Source: an uncultured Rubellimicrobium sp. (GTDB taxonomy: Bacteria > Pseudomonadota > Alphaproteobacteria > Rhodobacterales > Rhodobacteraceae). From it: a stretch of DNA of 13,330 bases. The position numbers and the translations under genes were made by a program. Positions 1 through 6,468 of this stretch are shown here, in pieces. The stretch lies in contig CADCUU010000294.1 in the NCBI GenBank assembly GCA_902805995.1, positions 1-13,330 on the forward strand, given 5' to 3'. The notes under the pieces are model-generated. The model worked only from the letters and a program-made list of their open reading frames with translations, ran no database searches and was not told where the DNA came from. Every line of letters starts with the position of its first letter. Positions within the stretch are counted from its first letter, which is position 1.

Positions 1-762
1 CTGCTCCTCCTCGCGCTCGCCCGGGCCGAAAGCCGCCGGGGCTTCGCGCATCTGCCCTGGGGCGGCGTGATCCTCGCGGGGGTCGCCATCGGTGGCTACA
101 ACCTCCTGTTCTTTCGGGCGGTCACGGAAACCGGGGTGGGCATTGGCACCGCCATCGCGATTGGCAGCGCGCCTCTCTGGGCCACGGCCTTCGAGGTGCT
201 CGTCAACCGGGAGAGACCCGGGGCCATGCGCCTGTTCGGGCAGGCCGTGGCCATCCTGGGCGTGGGCCTCCTCGCGCTGGCGGGCGGAAGCGAGGGAGGC
301 TCGCTTCTCGGCGCGCTTCTCGCGGCCGGGGCGGCGGCCTGCTACGCATTCTATTCCATGGTCACGAGCCGCGTGGGGCATCGCGCGCCACCCATGACCA
401 CCGCCGCAGCGACGTTCGGCGTCGCCGCGCTCATGACCTCGCCCGTGCTGGTCATGGCCCCCCTGGGCTGGCTGGCCGCGCCGCAGGGCTGGTTCTGGAT
501 CGGCTTCCTCGGCGTGGGCGTCACGGGGCTGTCCTACGCGCTCTATACCTGGGGGTTGACACGCGTCGCCGCCTCGACCGCCGTGACGCTCGCCTTGGCG
601 GAGCCGGTCACGGCGTGGCTCCTGGCCAGCGCGGTCGTGGGCGAGGCCGTGACAGGGCCGAAGATCGGGGGGGCGCTGCTGGTGCTGGCGGGGCTTGCCG
701 TCATCACGCTACTGCCTGCGCGCCATCGCGTGCCCGAGGGCTTGGCCAGCCCAGCCCCGTGA
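1..762 (+). CDS. EamA/DMT-superfamily membrane transporter, 5' truncated by window edge
   Basis: The reading frame is open from base 1 to a TGA at 760-762, giving 253 visible residues; the start lies outside the window, and the GTG at 67 is an internal codon. The visible part is almost all hydrophobic, with about eight predicted membrane helices separated by short loops. A second repeat begins near visible residue 93. This matches the ten-helix, two-repeat EamA architecture (family length about 290-310 residues), so roughly the first two helices and some 40-50 residues are missing. Family members export or import small metabolites across the inner membrane; the substrate cannot be read from sequence. 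It converges on the D-2-hydroxyacid dehydrogenase gene, so it is probably not co-transcribed with the catabolic genes, and nothing ties it to the inositol-type module. Confidence 0.88.
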   Translation: MLLLALARAESRRGFAHLPWGGVILAGVAIGGYNLLFFRAVTETGVGIGTAIAIGSAPLWATAFEVLVNRERPGAMRLFGQAVAILGVGLLALAGGSEGGSLLGALLAAGAAACYAFYSMVTSRVGHRAPPMTTAAATFGVAALMTSPVLVMAPLGWLAAPQGWFWIGFLGVGVTGLSYALYTWGLTRVAASTAVTLALAEPVTAWLLASAVVGEAVTGPKIGGALLVLAGLAVITLLPARHRVPEGLASPAP

Positions 763-851
763 GCGTGATCACTGCCCTTCCTAGGTACCATCATGGCGGG
801 TGAGATCCGAGCATATTCGCCTCCTTGGCGGGTGGATGTGATGGACCAGCC

Positions 852-879
852 GGGCTGTCCATGACCCCACGGACAGCTC
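852..879 (+). terminator. possible weak terminator hairpin in the convergent gap
   Basis: GGGCTGTCC (852-860) can pair with GGACAGCTC (871-879) in RNA, giving nine pairs including one G-U around a 10-nt loop. A short pyrimidine run (CCTTTCC) follows on the + strand, but there is no true T-tract. It lies 90 bp past the transporter stop, in the 198-bp gap between two convergent genes. I see no gene in the gap. Confidence 0.3.
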
Positions 880-960
880 CTTTCCATCGCTTCGCACAAG
901 GAAATCAGGAAAAGCTGCAGCGGCCGCTGAGTTCTGGCTCCGCCACCTCGCCCGCGCCTG

Positions 961-1950
961 TCAGCCCGATGCGAAGGACCGACCGGCCATGGAAACAGCG
1001 TCCCTGTTGACGAGGAGCGCCGGGTCAAGCCGCCCGTCGAGGTAGTCGAGGGCGTTGCGGACCGAAGCGATGGCCATCCGCTCGGCGCACTCCGTGGTGA
1101 GGCCCGCGATATGCGGCGACAAGATCACCTGATCGAAGGCAAAGAGGGGATGGTCCGGCAGCGGGGGCTCCGCATCGAAGACGTCGAGGCCTGCCGCTCC
1201 GACCTGGCCGCTCTCCAGCGCCCCGACCAGCGCCGCCTCGTCCACGACGCCCCCTCGGGCCGTGTTGATCAGGATGGCTCCGGGGCGGAGCAGGGCCAGT
1301 TCCTCCCCGCCCAGGATCGGGCGGTCGGCCTTGGGCACGTGGACCGACACCGCATCGGCCCAGGCAAGACCCTTGGCCAGCGAGGCGACGGGGGCCACCT
1401 CCCCCGCGGGCCAGCCCTGGGCCATGAGGAAGGGATCATGGGCCCGCACCTCCATGGAGAAGGCCCGGGCCATCCGCGCGAGGTGCCGCCCGATGCGGCC
1501 ATAGCCCAGGATCAGGAGCCGCCGCCCCGATAGCTCCGTCGCCTCCAGCCGGTTGCGCCAGCCCCAATGCGCGGGGTCTCGCACCGCGCGGTCCCCGAGG
1601 CGGACCCGCTTGGCGCAGGCCAGAAGCAGCATCATCGCATGTTCGGCCACCGAGACGGAGTTGACGTCGCCCACGATGGCGAGGCCGATCCCCCGCGCGT
1701 TCAGCGCCGCGAGGTCCACGGCGTCGTAGCCCACGCCATGACGGGACACGACCTTCAGGCGACCGGCCCGGCCCACCGTCGCGGCGGAGAGGGGCTGCGT
1801 GCGCAGGACAAGCGCATCGGCCCGGTCGATCAGCCCGGCATAGGAGGGCTCGGACACCTCCTCCACGTAGTCGAAGGTCACGCCGGGGCTGGAGGCCAGG
1901 AGGTCGAGGCCGGACGGATGCAGCTTTCCGGCGATGAGGAGGTGCGTCAT
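961..1950 (-). CDS. D-isomer-specific 2-hydroxyacid dehydrogenase (phosphoglycerate dehydrogenase / hydroxypyruvate reductase-like)
   Basis: This 329-residue cytoplasmic NAD(P)-dependent oxidoreductase interconverts D-2-hydroxy acids and 2-oxo acids. The Rossmann motif GYGRIG is at residues 149-154, with the acidic residue D172 that usually selects NAD. The catalytic set is complete: R232 in NTARGG, E261 in DAEPP and H280 in SPHIAG. There is no C-terminal ACT domain, so it is the short form and unlikely to be a serine-regulated SerA. I chose ATG 1950 over the in-frame TTG one codon upstream because that ATG overlaps the stop of the preceding aldolase gene in TGATG, a common coupling arrangement. 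It is the last gene of a three-gene operon. The substrate is unknown; hydroxypyruvate or a sugar-acid-derived 2-oxo acid would suit the aldolase next door. Confidence 0.9.
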   Translation of the reverse strand: MTHLLIAGKLHPSGLDLLASSPGVTFDYVEEVSEPSYAGLIDRADALVLRTQPLSAATVGRAGRLKVVSRHGVGYDAVDLAALNARGIGLAIVGDVNSVSVAEHAMMLLLACAKRVRLGDRAVRDPAHWGWRNRLEATELSGRRLLILGYGRIGRHLARMARAFSMEVRAHDPFLMAQGWPAGEVAPVASLAKGLAWADAVSVHVPKADRPILGGEELALLRPGAILINTARGGVVDEAALVGALESGQVGAAGLDVFDAEPPLPDHPLFAFDQVILSPHIAGLTTECAERMAIASVRNALDYLDGRLDPALLVNRDAVSMAGRSFASG

Positions 1951-2759
1951 CAATAGCCCGCCTTGGCGGGGGCCACAGCGGCCCCCTGCCCGGTCAGTTC
2001 GCGCACCCGGGCCACGGACGCGCCGGCCGCCGCCGCGAGGAGCCGCGAGTCGCCCGACACGGTCACGAGGTCGAAGCCCCAGGCAATGGCCCGAGCCGCG
2101 TAGTCGGGCGTGCCGCAGTGCAGGCAGGCCTTGAGGCCGTTGCGGTGCGCGGCCTCGCGGATCCTCTGGATGGCGTCGATCATCTCGGGCTCCTCCCGGT
2201 CGAAAGCGGGCGCGAGGCGTCCTTCGGAGACGCCCAGCGCCAGATCCGCCGGGCCGATGTAAAGCCCGTCGAGCCCCGGCGTGGCGGCGATGGCGTCGAG
2301 GTTGGCCATGGCCTCGGCCGTCTCGATCATCGCAAAGCCAAGGACGAGGTCGTTGGCCTCGCGCGAGTAGGAAGCGAGGCCATGCGCGACGCCCACCCGG
2401 GTGGGGCCGAAGCTCCTCTGGCCGCGCGGGGGATAGCGCAGGAAGCTCGCGAACTCGGCGGCCTGTTCGGCGGTGTTCACCATGGGGCAGATGATCCCCA
2501 TCGCCCCGGCATCCAGGAGTTTCATGACGATGCCCGGCTCCCGCCAGGGCGCGCGGGCCATGGGAAACACGCCCGAGGCGCGCATGGCCTGGAACATCGG
2601 CAGGGCGTCGCCGTAGTCGAGCGCGCCGTGCTGCACGTCGATGGTGAGCGTGTCATAGCCCTGCGCGGCCATGATCTCGGCCGTGAAAGGATTGCCGATG
2701 GAGAGCCAGCCGTTGAGGACGGGCCGCCCCTGGGCCCAGAGATCGCGGGGATGCGTCAT
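1950..2759 (-). CDS. HpcH/HpaI-family class II aldolase
   Basis: This 269-residue cytoplasmic metal-dependent aldolase belongs to a family that cleaves 4-hydroxy-2-oxo acids reversibly into pyruvate (or hydroxypyruvate) and an aldehyde. Residues aligning with the described HpaI active site are all present: H44 in DVQHG, R69 in ARAPW, D83 in LLDAG, and metal ligands E146 (AMIETAEA) and D172 (GPADLALG). The RYPPRGQRS segment (108-116) is also typical. Length matches the family (about 250-270). Its ATG overlaps the stop of the upstream aldehyde dehydrogenase in ATGA, and an AGGTGG element sits seven bases before it. Relatives include the homoprotocatechuate-pathway aldolase HpaI, GarL (5-keto-4-deoxyglucarate) and RhmA (2-keto-3-deoxyrhamnonate). 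Family position alone does not settle the substrate. The neighbouring aldehyde dehydrogenase could oxidise its aldehyde product. Confidence 0.9.
   Translation of the reverse strand: MTHPRDLWAQGRPVLNGWLSIGNPFTAEIMAAQGYDTLTIDVQHGALDYGDALPMFQAMRASGVFPMARAPWREPGIVMKLLDAGAMGIICPMVNTAEQAAEFASFLRYPPRGQRSFGPTRVGVAHGLASYSREANDLVLGFAMIETAEAMANLDAIAATPGLDGLYIGPADLALGVSEGRLAPAFDREEPEMIDAIQRIREAAHRNGLKACLHCGTPDYAARAIAWGFDLVTVSGDSRLLAAAAGASVARVRELTGQGAAVAPAKAGY
1957..1970 (-). repeat. perfect inverted repeat just before the dehydrogenase start codon
   Basis: CCCGCC-TT-GGCGGG ends seven bases upstream of the ATG at 1950 and lies in the last codons of the aldolase gene. Folded in mRNA it would cover the G-rich stretch that is the only ribosome-binding candidate for the dehydrogenase. 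Ribosomes finishing the aldolase would open it. The loop is tight (two or four bases), and such GC repeats also arise by chance in this sequence. Confidence 0.35.
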
Positions 2760-4195
2760 AGCCAGACCACCTGAGCGAGTTTCGTGTCGAGATACGCGTC
2801 CAGCCCCTCGGGCCCGCCTTCGCGGCCGAGGCCGGAAAAGTTCGTGCCGCCGAAGGGCGCCGCGGAGGCCGCCATGGCGAAGCTGTTGATGCCGACCATC
2901 CCGGCCTTCAGCTCAGAGATCGTCCGCCGCGCCCTTTGGGGGGACCGGGTGAAGGCATAGGCCGACAGCCCCATGTCCGACGCGTTGGCCCGCGCCAGCA
3001 CCTCGTCGTCGTCCGAGAACCGGGTGACGGCGGCAATGGGGCCGAAGTTCTCCTCGGCCATGACGCGCATATCGTCAGTCACGTCCGTCAGCACCGTGGG
3101 CTCGTGGAAATGGCCGGAGTTGAACCCGCTTGCGCGTCTGCCGCCCGAGGCGAGCGTGGCGCCCGCCTTGATCGCGTCCGCGACGATGCCCTCGATCTCC
3201 TCCAGCCTGCGGCGCGAGATGAGCGGGCCCATCTGCGTCGCGGGATCGAGGCCGTCGCCGACCTGGAGCGCCTGCGCGCGGGCGACGAACCCCTCGACGA
3301 AGGCGTCGTGGAGCCGCTCGTGGACGAAGAAGCGGTCCGGCGTCACGCAGACCTGCCCCGCATTGGCGAACTTGGTGGGCACCGAGACATTGAGCGCGAG
3401 GTCGAGGTCCGCGTCATCGTAGACGATCAGGGGCGCGTTGCCGCCAAGTTCCATCGACACTTTCTTCACGGTGGCCGCCGCGTCGCGGATCATCTGCTGG
3501 CCCACGCGCGTGGAGCCCGTCAGCGATACCTTGCGGACGCGCTTGTCCGCCATGAGCGGAGCGTAGGTCGTCTCGGTCGGACCGACGAGGAGTTGGACCG
3601 TCCCGGCGGGCAGTCCCCCGGCCCGGCAGCAGTCCACCATCAGCATCGCCACCCCGGGCGTTTGCGACGACGGCCGCACGATGATGGAGCAGCCCGCCGC
3701 GAGCGCCGGGGCCACCTTGCGCGCCACGAGCGCGGCCGGGAAGTTCCAGGCGGTGAAGGCCGCGCAGATGCCCACGGGCTCGCGCGTGACCTCGAACCGG
3801 CCGCCGGGGACGCGGCTTTCGACGACCCGGCCGGTGATGCGCCGGGCCTCCTCGGCGTACCAGCGGAACTGATCGACGGAGAGCGTCCATTCCCGCTCGG
3901 CCTGGACCAGCGGCTTGCCTGTTTCGAGCGAGATCATGCGCGCGGCCTCCTCGCGGCGCGCAGCCATGGCGTCGGCGATGCGGTGGAGCGCGTCGGCCCG
4001 GGCGAAGTTGCCCATGCCCCGCCACGCGGCCAGCCCCCGCTCGGCGGCGTCCAAGGCCGCCTGGGCGTCGGTCACGGTGGCAACCGGCACCTCGCCCAGC
4101 GGACGTTCGGACACCGGGCTCAGGACGGGCGCGAAGGCACCGCCCGAGGCTGGGCGCCAAGCGTCGTCGATGAACAGGCCAAAGGACTGGTACAT
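2756..4195 (-). CDS. NAD(P)-dependent aldehyde dehydrogenase, succinate-semialdehyde dehydrogenase (GabD)-like
   Basis: This 479-residue cytoplasmic enzyme oxidises an aldehyde to the free acid. The catalytic residues are N151 (TAWNFP), E249 (SMELGG) and C283 (NAGQVC); the cofactor-related GSTRVG is at 227-232 and EENFGP at 381-386. E249 is the general base of hydrolytic members; the CoA-acylating methylmalonate-semialdehyde dehydrogenases (MmsA/IolA) lack it, so this is not a conventional IolA. An oddity is R174 in VRPSSQTP, where most family members have a lysine that contacts NAD(P). Length and order resemble GabD. It is the first gene of the minus-strand operon and overlaps the aldolase gene by four bases. 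Ribosome-binding sequence before ATG 4195 is weak. Candidate substrates are succinate semialdehyde, malonate semialdehyde or 5-deoxyglucuronate; the sequence does not decide among them. Confidence 0.9.
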   Translation of the reverse strand: MYQSFGLFIDDAWRPASGGAFAPVLSPVSERPLGEVPVATVTDAQAALDAAERGLAAWRGMGNFARADALHRIADAMAARREEAARMISLETGKPLVQAEREWTLSVDQFRWYAEEARRITGRVVESRVPGGRFEVTREPVGICAAFTAWNFPAALVARKVAPALAAGCSIIVRPSSQTPGVAMLMVDCCRAGGLPAGTVQLLVGPTETTYAPLMADKRVRKVSLTGSTRVGQQMIRDAAATVKKVSMELGGNAPLIVYDDADLDLALNVSVPTKFANAGQVCVTPDRFFVHERLHDAFVEGFVARAQALQVGDGLDPATQMGPLISRRRLEEIEGIVADAIKAGATLASGGRRASGFNSGHFHEPTVLTDVTDDMRVMAEENFGPIAAVTRFSDDDEVLARANASDMGLSAYAFTRSPQRARRTISELKAGMVGINSFAMAASAAPFGGTNFSGLGREGGPEGLDAYLDTKLAQVVWL

Positions 4196-4414
4196 GGGCT
4201 TACCCGATCTCGTTGACGTGGACAGCGCGAGCTTCTGCAGTCAGACTCGGTTTGGCGAGGACGCAAAGTCGCGCTGTCAGGCGATTGGGCGCGGAGAGGG
4301 CCGTCCCTTTGGGAGGCGTCGACGGACGCGCCGCGATGCATGGGGCAGTGCCACGTCCGATCCGGTCGCAGCCCGACAAGGCGATCCTCCGCATGGCCAT
4401 CCTCCACCCCATCC

Positions 4415-4444
4415 TTGCAATCACTGTTGCAGCGGTATTGTAAT
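4415..4444 (+). promoter_or_regulatory. candidate sigma-70 promoter for iolD
   Basis: TTGCAA (4415-4420) matches four of six -35 positions and TGTAAT (4439-4444) matches five of six -10 positions, with an 18-bp spacer. Transcription would begin near 4451, leaving about 46 nt before the iolD ATG. The operator palindrome covers the -35 box and the start of the spacer. Confidence 0.5.
4416..4431. promoter_or_regulatory. palindromic operator TGCAA-N6-TTGCA, candidate RpiR-family binding site
   Basis: TGCAA (4416-4420) and TTGCA (4427-4431) form a perfect inverted repeat with a 6-bp spacer. The same half-sites with the same spacing occur upstream of the RpiR-family gene at 9136-9151. The flanks agree loosely too: C, T/C before and G, G/C after. 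It overlaps the -35 element proposed for iolD and the -10 area proposed for the divergent operon, so a bound repressor could block both. Assignment to the RpiR-family protein is inferred from the repeat occurring at its own gene. Confidence 0.65.
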
Positions 4445-4449
4445 GTCAA
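4421..4449 (-). promoter_or_regulatory. candidate divergent promoter for the aldehyde dehydrogenase operon
   Basis: Read on the minus strand, 4449-4444 is a perfect TTGACA. The -10 region falls around 4420-4426, where the best hexamer is poor (about three of six), and it is overlapped by the operator palindrome. The -35 is good and the -10 weak, so confidence is limited. Confidence 0.35.
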
Positions 4450-4496
4450 TGACCATTCCATAAGCTCCCAGGGAAACGCGGTCCGGGAGGGGCACG

Positions 4497-6350
4497 ATGA
4501 CGGGACAGACGGTTCGCCTGACGATGGCGCAGGCGCTCGTGCGGTGGCTTTGTGCGCAAGAGACGGAGATCGACGGGGTCCGCGTTCCTCTCTTTGCCGG
4601 GGTGTTCGCCATCTTCGGTCATGGCAACGTGACCTGCCTGAGCGAGGCGCTGGAGGGCGTGCAGGACCGCCTGCCGACATGGCGCGGGCAGAACGAGCAG
4701 AGCATGGCGCTGGCCGCGATGGGCTTCGCCAAGGCGCAGCGGCGGCGGCAGATCATGGTCGCGACCTCCTCCATCGGGCCGGGGGCGACCAACATGCTGA
4801 CGGCCGCTGCGGCGGCGCATGCGAACCGCCTGCCGGTGCTGCTCTTGTCCGGGGACAGCTTTGCCAGCCGCCGGCCCGACCCGGTAATGCAGCAGATGGA
4901 GCATTTCGGGAATCCGACGATTACTGTGAACGACGCCTTCAAGGCCGTCACGCGCTACTGGGACCGCATCTCGCTACCAGAGCAGATCATCGGCTCGCTC
5001 CCGCAGGCGGTGGCGACCATGCTCGACCCGGCGGATTGCGGCCCGGCGTTCATCGGTCTCTGCCAGGACACGCAGGAAAAGGCCTTCGACTACCCCGAGG
5101 CGTTCTTTGCGCCGCGTCTGTGGGAGATCCCGCGGCCCCGCCCCGACCGCCGGGCCGTCGCTCGCGCAGCCGACGTCCTTCGGAACGCGAAGACGCCCCT
5201 CATCATCTCCGGCGGGGGCGTGCGCTATGCGGGTGCGAGCGAGGCTGTGGCGGAATTCGCCCGGAAGCGCGGCATCCCGGTGGTGGAGACCATCGCCGGC
5301 AAGGGGACGCTTACGCACGATCACCCGGTCCATGCGGGCCCCATCGGGATCGTGGGCTCCACCTCGGCCAATGCGCTCGCCGCCGGGGCGGACGTGGTGC
5401 TGGCGGTGGGCACTCGGCTCATGGACTTCACCACGGGGTCCTGGACCGCGTTCCGGCCAGATGCGCAGTTCATCGGCATCAACGCCGCGCGCTGGGATGC
5501 GATGAAGCATTCTACCCTGCCCGTCGTCGGCGACGCTTTGGAAACGGTGCGGGAGCTTGATGAGGCCTTGGGCGACTGGGCCGCGTCAGGCACTCATATG
5601 GAGCGGGCCAAGACCCTCTTTGCCGAGTGGAACGACCTTCTCGACGGCCATCAGGCACCCACCAACGCCGAGAGGCCTACCTATGCGCAGGTCGTGGCCG
5701 CGGTGAACCGCTGGGCCTCGCCCCGCGACACGGTGGTGACGGCGGCGGGCGGCCTACCGGGCGAACTGATGAAGGGCTGGCGCGTCAAGGCGCCCGACAC
5801 CTTCGACCTCGAATTCGGCTTCTCCACCATGGGCTACGAGATCGCGGCGGGCTGGGGCCATGCGATGGCCAAAGGGGGCGACGGCACGCCGATCGTGATG
5901 ATCGGCGACGGCACCTACATGATGATGAACTCGGACATTTATTCGACCGTGCTGTCGGGGCATAAGCTGATCGTGCTTCTTTGCGACAACGGCGGCTATG
6001 CGGTCATCAACCGGCTTCAGCAGTTCAAGGGCGTGCCTGGGTTCAACAACCTGCTCGGGGACTGCCGCACGGCTGTCGAGCCTTTCCCGGTGGACTTCGC
6101 CGCTCATGCGCGTGCCATGGGAGCGGAGGCGCGTCATTGCGAAAGCATGACCGACCTTCAGGCGGCGCTCGACTGGGCCAAGGGCACGGACCGGACGACC
6201 GTGATCTCCATCCGCACCGACGCCTATGCCTGGGTGCCAGGCGACGCGGACTGGGACGTGGGCGTGCCCGAAGTGTCCGAACGCGCATCGGTGCAGGAGG
6301 CCCGCGCCTTGCAGGAAGCTATCCGCCAGAAGCAGCGCGTGGGCGTCTGA
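4497..6350 (+). CDS. iolD: IolD, 3D-(3,5/4)-trihydroxycyclohexane-1,2-dione hydrolase (ThDP-dependent)
   Basis: In inositol catabolism IolD hydrolytically opens the trihydroxycyclohexanedione ring to 5-deoxy-D-glucuronate. The 617-residue protein (Bacillus IolD is of similar size) has the three-part thiamine-diphosphate enzyme layout. The N-terminal domain has the IolD-like FAIFGHGNV segment (38-45) and the cofactor-activating glutamate E67 in GQNEQ. The middle domain contains SGGGVRYAG (238-246). The C-terminal domain has the diphosphate/Mg motif GDGT at 470-473, with N498 in CDNGG about 26 residues later. A strong ribosome-binding sequence GGGAGGGG (4485-4492) sits four bases before ATG 4497. 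A hairpin terminator follows its stop. Other ThDP enzymes such as acetolactate synthase are possible, but the N-terminal segment and the adjacent iolE make IolD much more likely. Confidence 0.93.
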   Translation: MTGQTVRLTMAQALVRWLCAQETEIDGVRVPLFAGVFAIFGHGNVTCLSEALEGVQDRLPTWRGQNEQSMALAAMGFAKAQRRRQIMVATSSIGPGATNMLTAAAAAHANRLPVLLLSGDSFASRRPDPVMQQMEHFGNPTITVNDAFKAVTRYWDRISLPEQIIGSLPQAVATMLDPADCGPAFIGLCQDTQEKAFDYPEAFFAPRLWEIPRPRPDRRAVARAADVLRNAKTPLIISGGGVRYAGASEAVAEFARKRGIPVVETIAGKGTLTHDHPVHAGPIGIVGSTSANALAAGADVVLAVGTRLMDFTTGSWTAFRPDAQFIGINAARWDAMKHSTLPVVGDALETVRELDEALGDWAASGTHMERAKTLFAEWNDLLDGHQAPTNAERPTYAQVVAAVNRWASPRDTVVTAAGGLPGELMKGWRVKAPDTFDLEFGFSTMGYEIAAGWGHAMAKGGDGTPIVMIGDGTYMMMNSDIYSTVLSGHKLIVLLCDNGGYAVINRLQQFKGVPGFNNLLGDCRTAVEPFPVDFAAHARAMGAEARHCESMTDLQAALDWAKGTDRTTVISIRTDAYAWVPGDADWDVGVPEVSERASVQEARALQEAIRQKQRVGV

Positions 6351-6362
6351 CCTGGCCTACCG

Positions 6363-6392
6363 CGCGAGGCCTATCGCAAGCCTCGCGTTTTT
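6363..6392 (+). terminator. intrinsic-type terminator after iolD
   Basis: CGCGAGGC (6363-6370) and GCCTCGCG (6380-6387) form a perfect 8-bp stem with a 9-nt loop, followed directly by TTTTT then CTT. It starts 12 bases after the iolD stop and lies upstream of iolE, so it may terminate or reduce read-through into iolE and the dehydrogenase gene. Confidence 0.75.
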
Positions 6393-6408
6393 CTTGTGAC
6401 ATTGAGGC

Positions 6409-6436
6409 GGATGGCCCGACCTCGCCAGGGCCATCC
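6409..6436 (+). repeat. inverted repeat in the iolE leader
   Basis: GGATGGCCC (6409-6417) is the exact reverse complement of GGGCCATCC (6428-6436), with a 10-nt loop. It lies between the terminator and the iolE start and has no T-tract, so it is not itself a standard terminator. It could be an mRNA-stabilising 5' stem or a protein-binding site. The half-sites do not match the TGCAA/TTGCA operator. Confidence 0.45.
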
Positions 6437-6468
6437 ATCCGCTCCTCTCATCGGAGATCCGAAGACCT

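Larger units (their letters stand above)
4196..4496. promoter_or_regulatory. divergent control region between the aldehyde dehydrogenase operon and iolD
   Basis: This 301-bp gap holds no convincing gene; the short frames crossing it lack ribosome-binding sites and family features. It becomes AT-richer near 4411-4465, where a palindromic operator and candidate promoters in both directions cluster. About 220 bp separates that cluster from the aldehyde dehydrogenase start, implying a long leader on that side unless a closer promoter exists. The leader contains small GC inverted repeats, for example GCGTC/GACGC at 4316-4329, without an evident riboswitch. Confidence 0.6.

Noticed and set aside
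918..929. Perfect 12-bp palindrome CAGCGGCCGCTG in the convergent gap
   Set aside because: It has no loop and no T-tract, and such GC palindromes are common at this base composition; it is not a usable terminator or a site matching the other operator.
4200..4443. Short open frames on both strands in the divergent control region
   Set aside because: They overlap the proposed promoters, lack ribosome-binding sites, show no domain or membrane pattern, and are expected by chance in GC-rich DNA.
6309..6315. TTGCAGG half-site inside iolD
   Set aside because: It is a single half-site without a partner at 6-bp spacing and lies in coding sequence.
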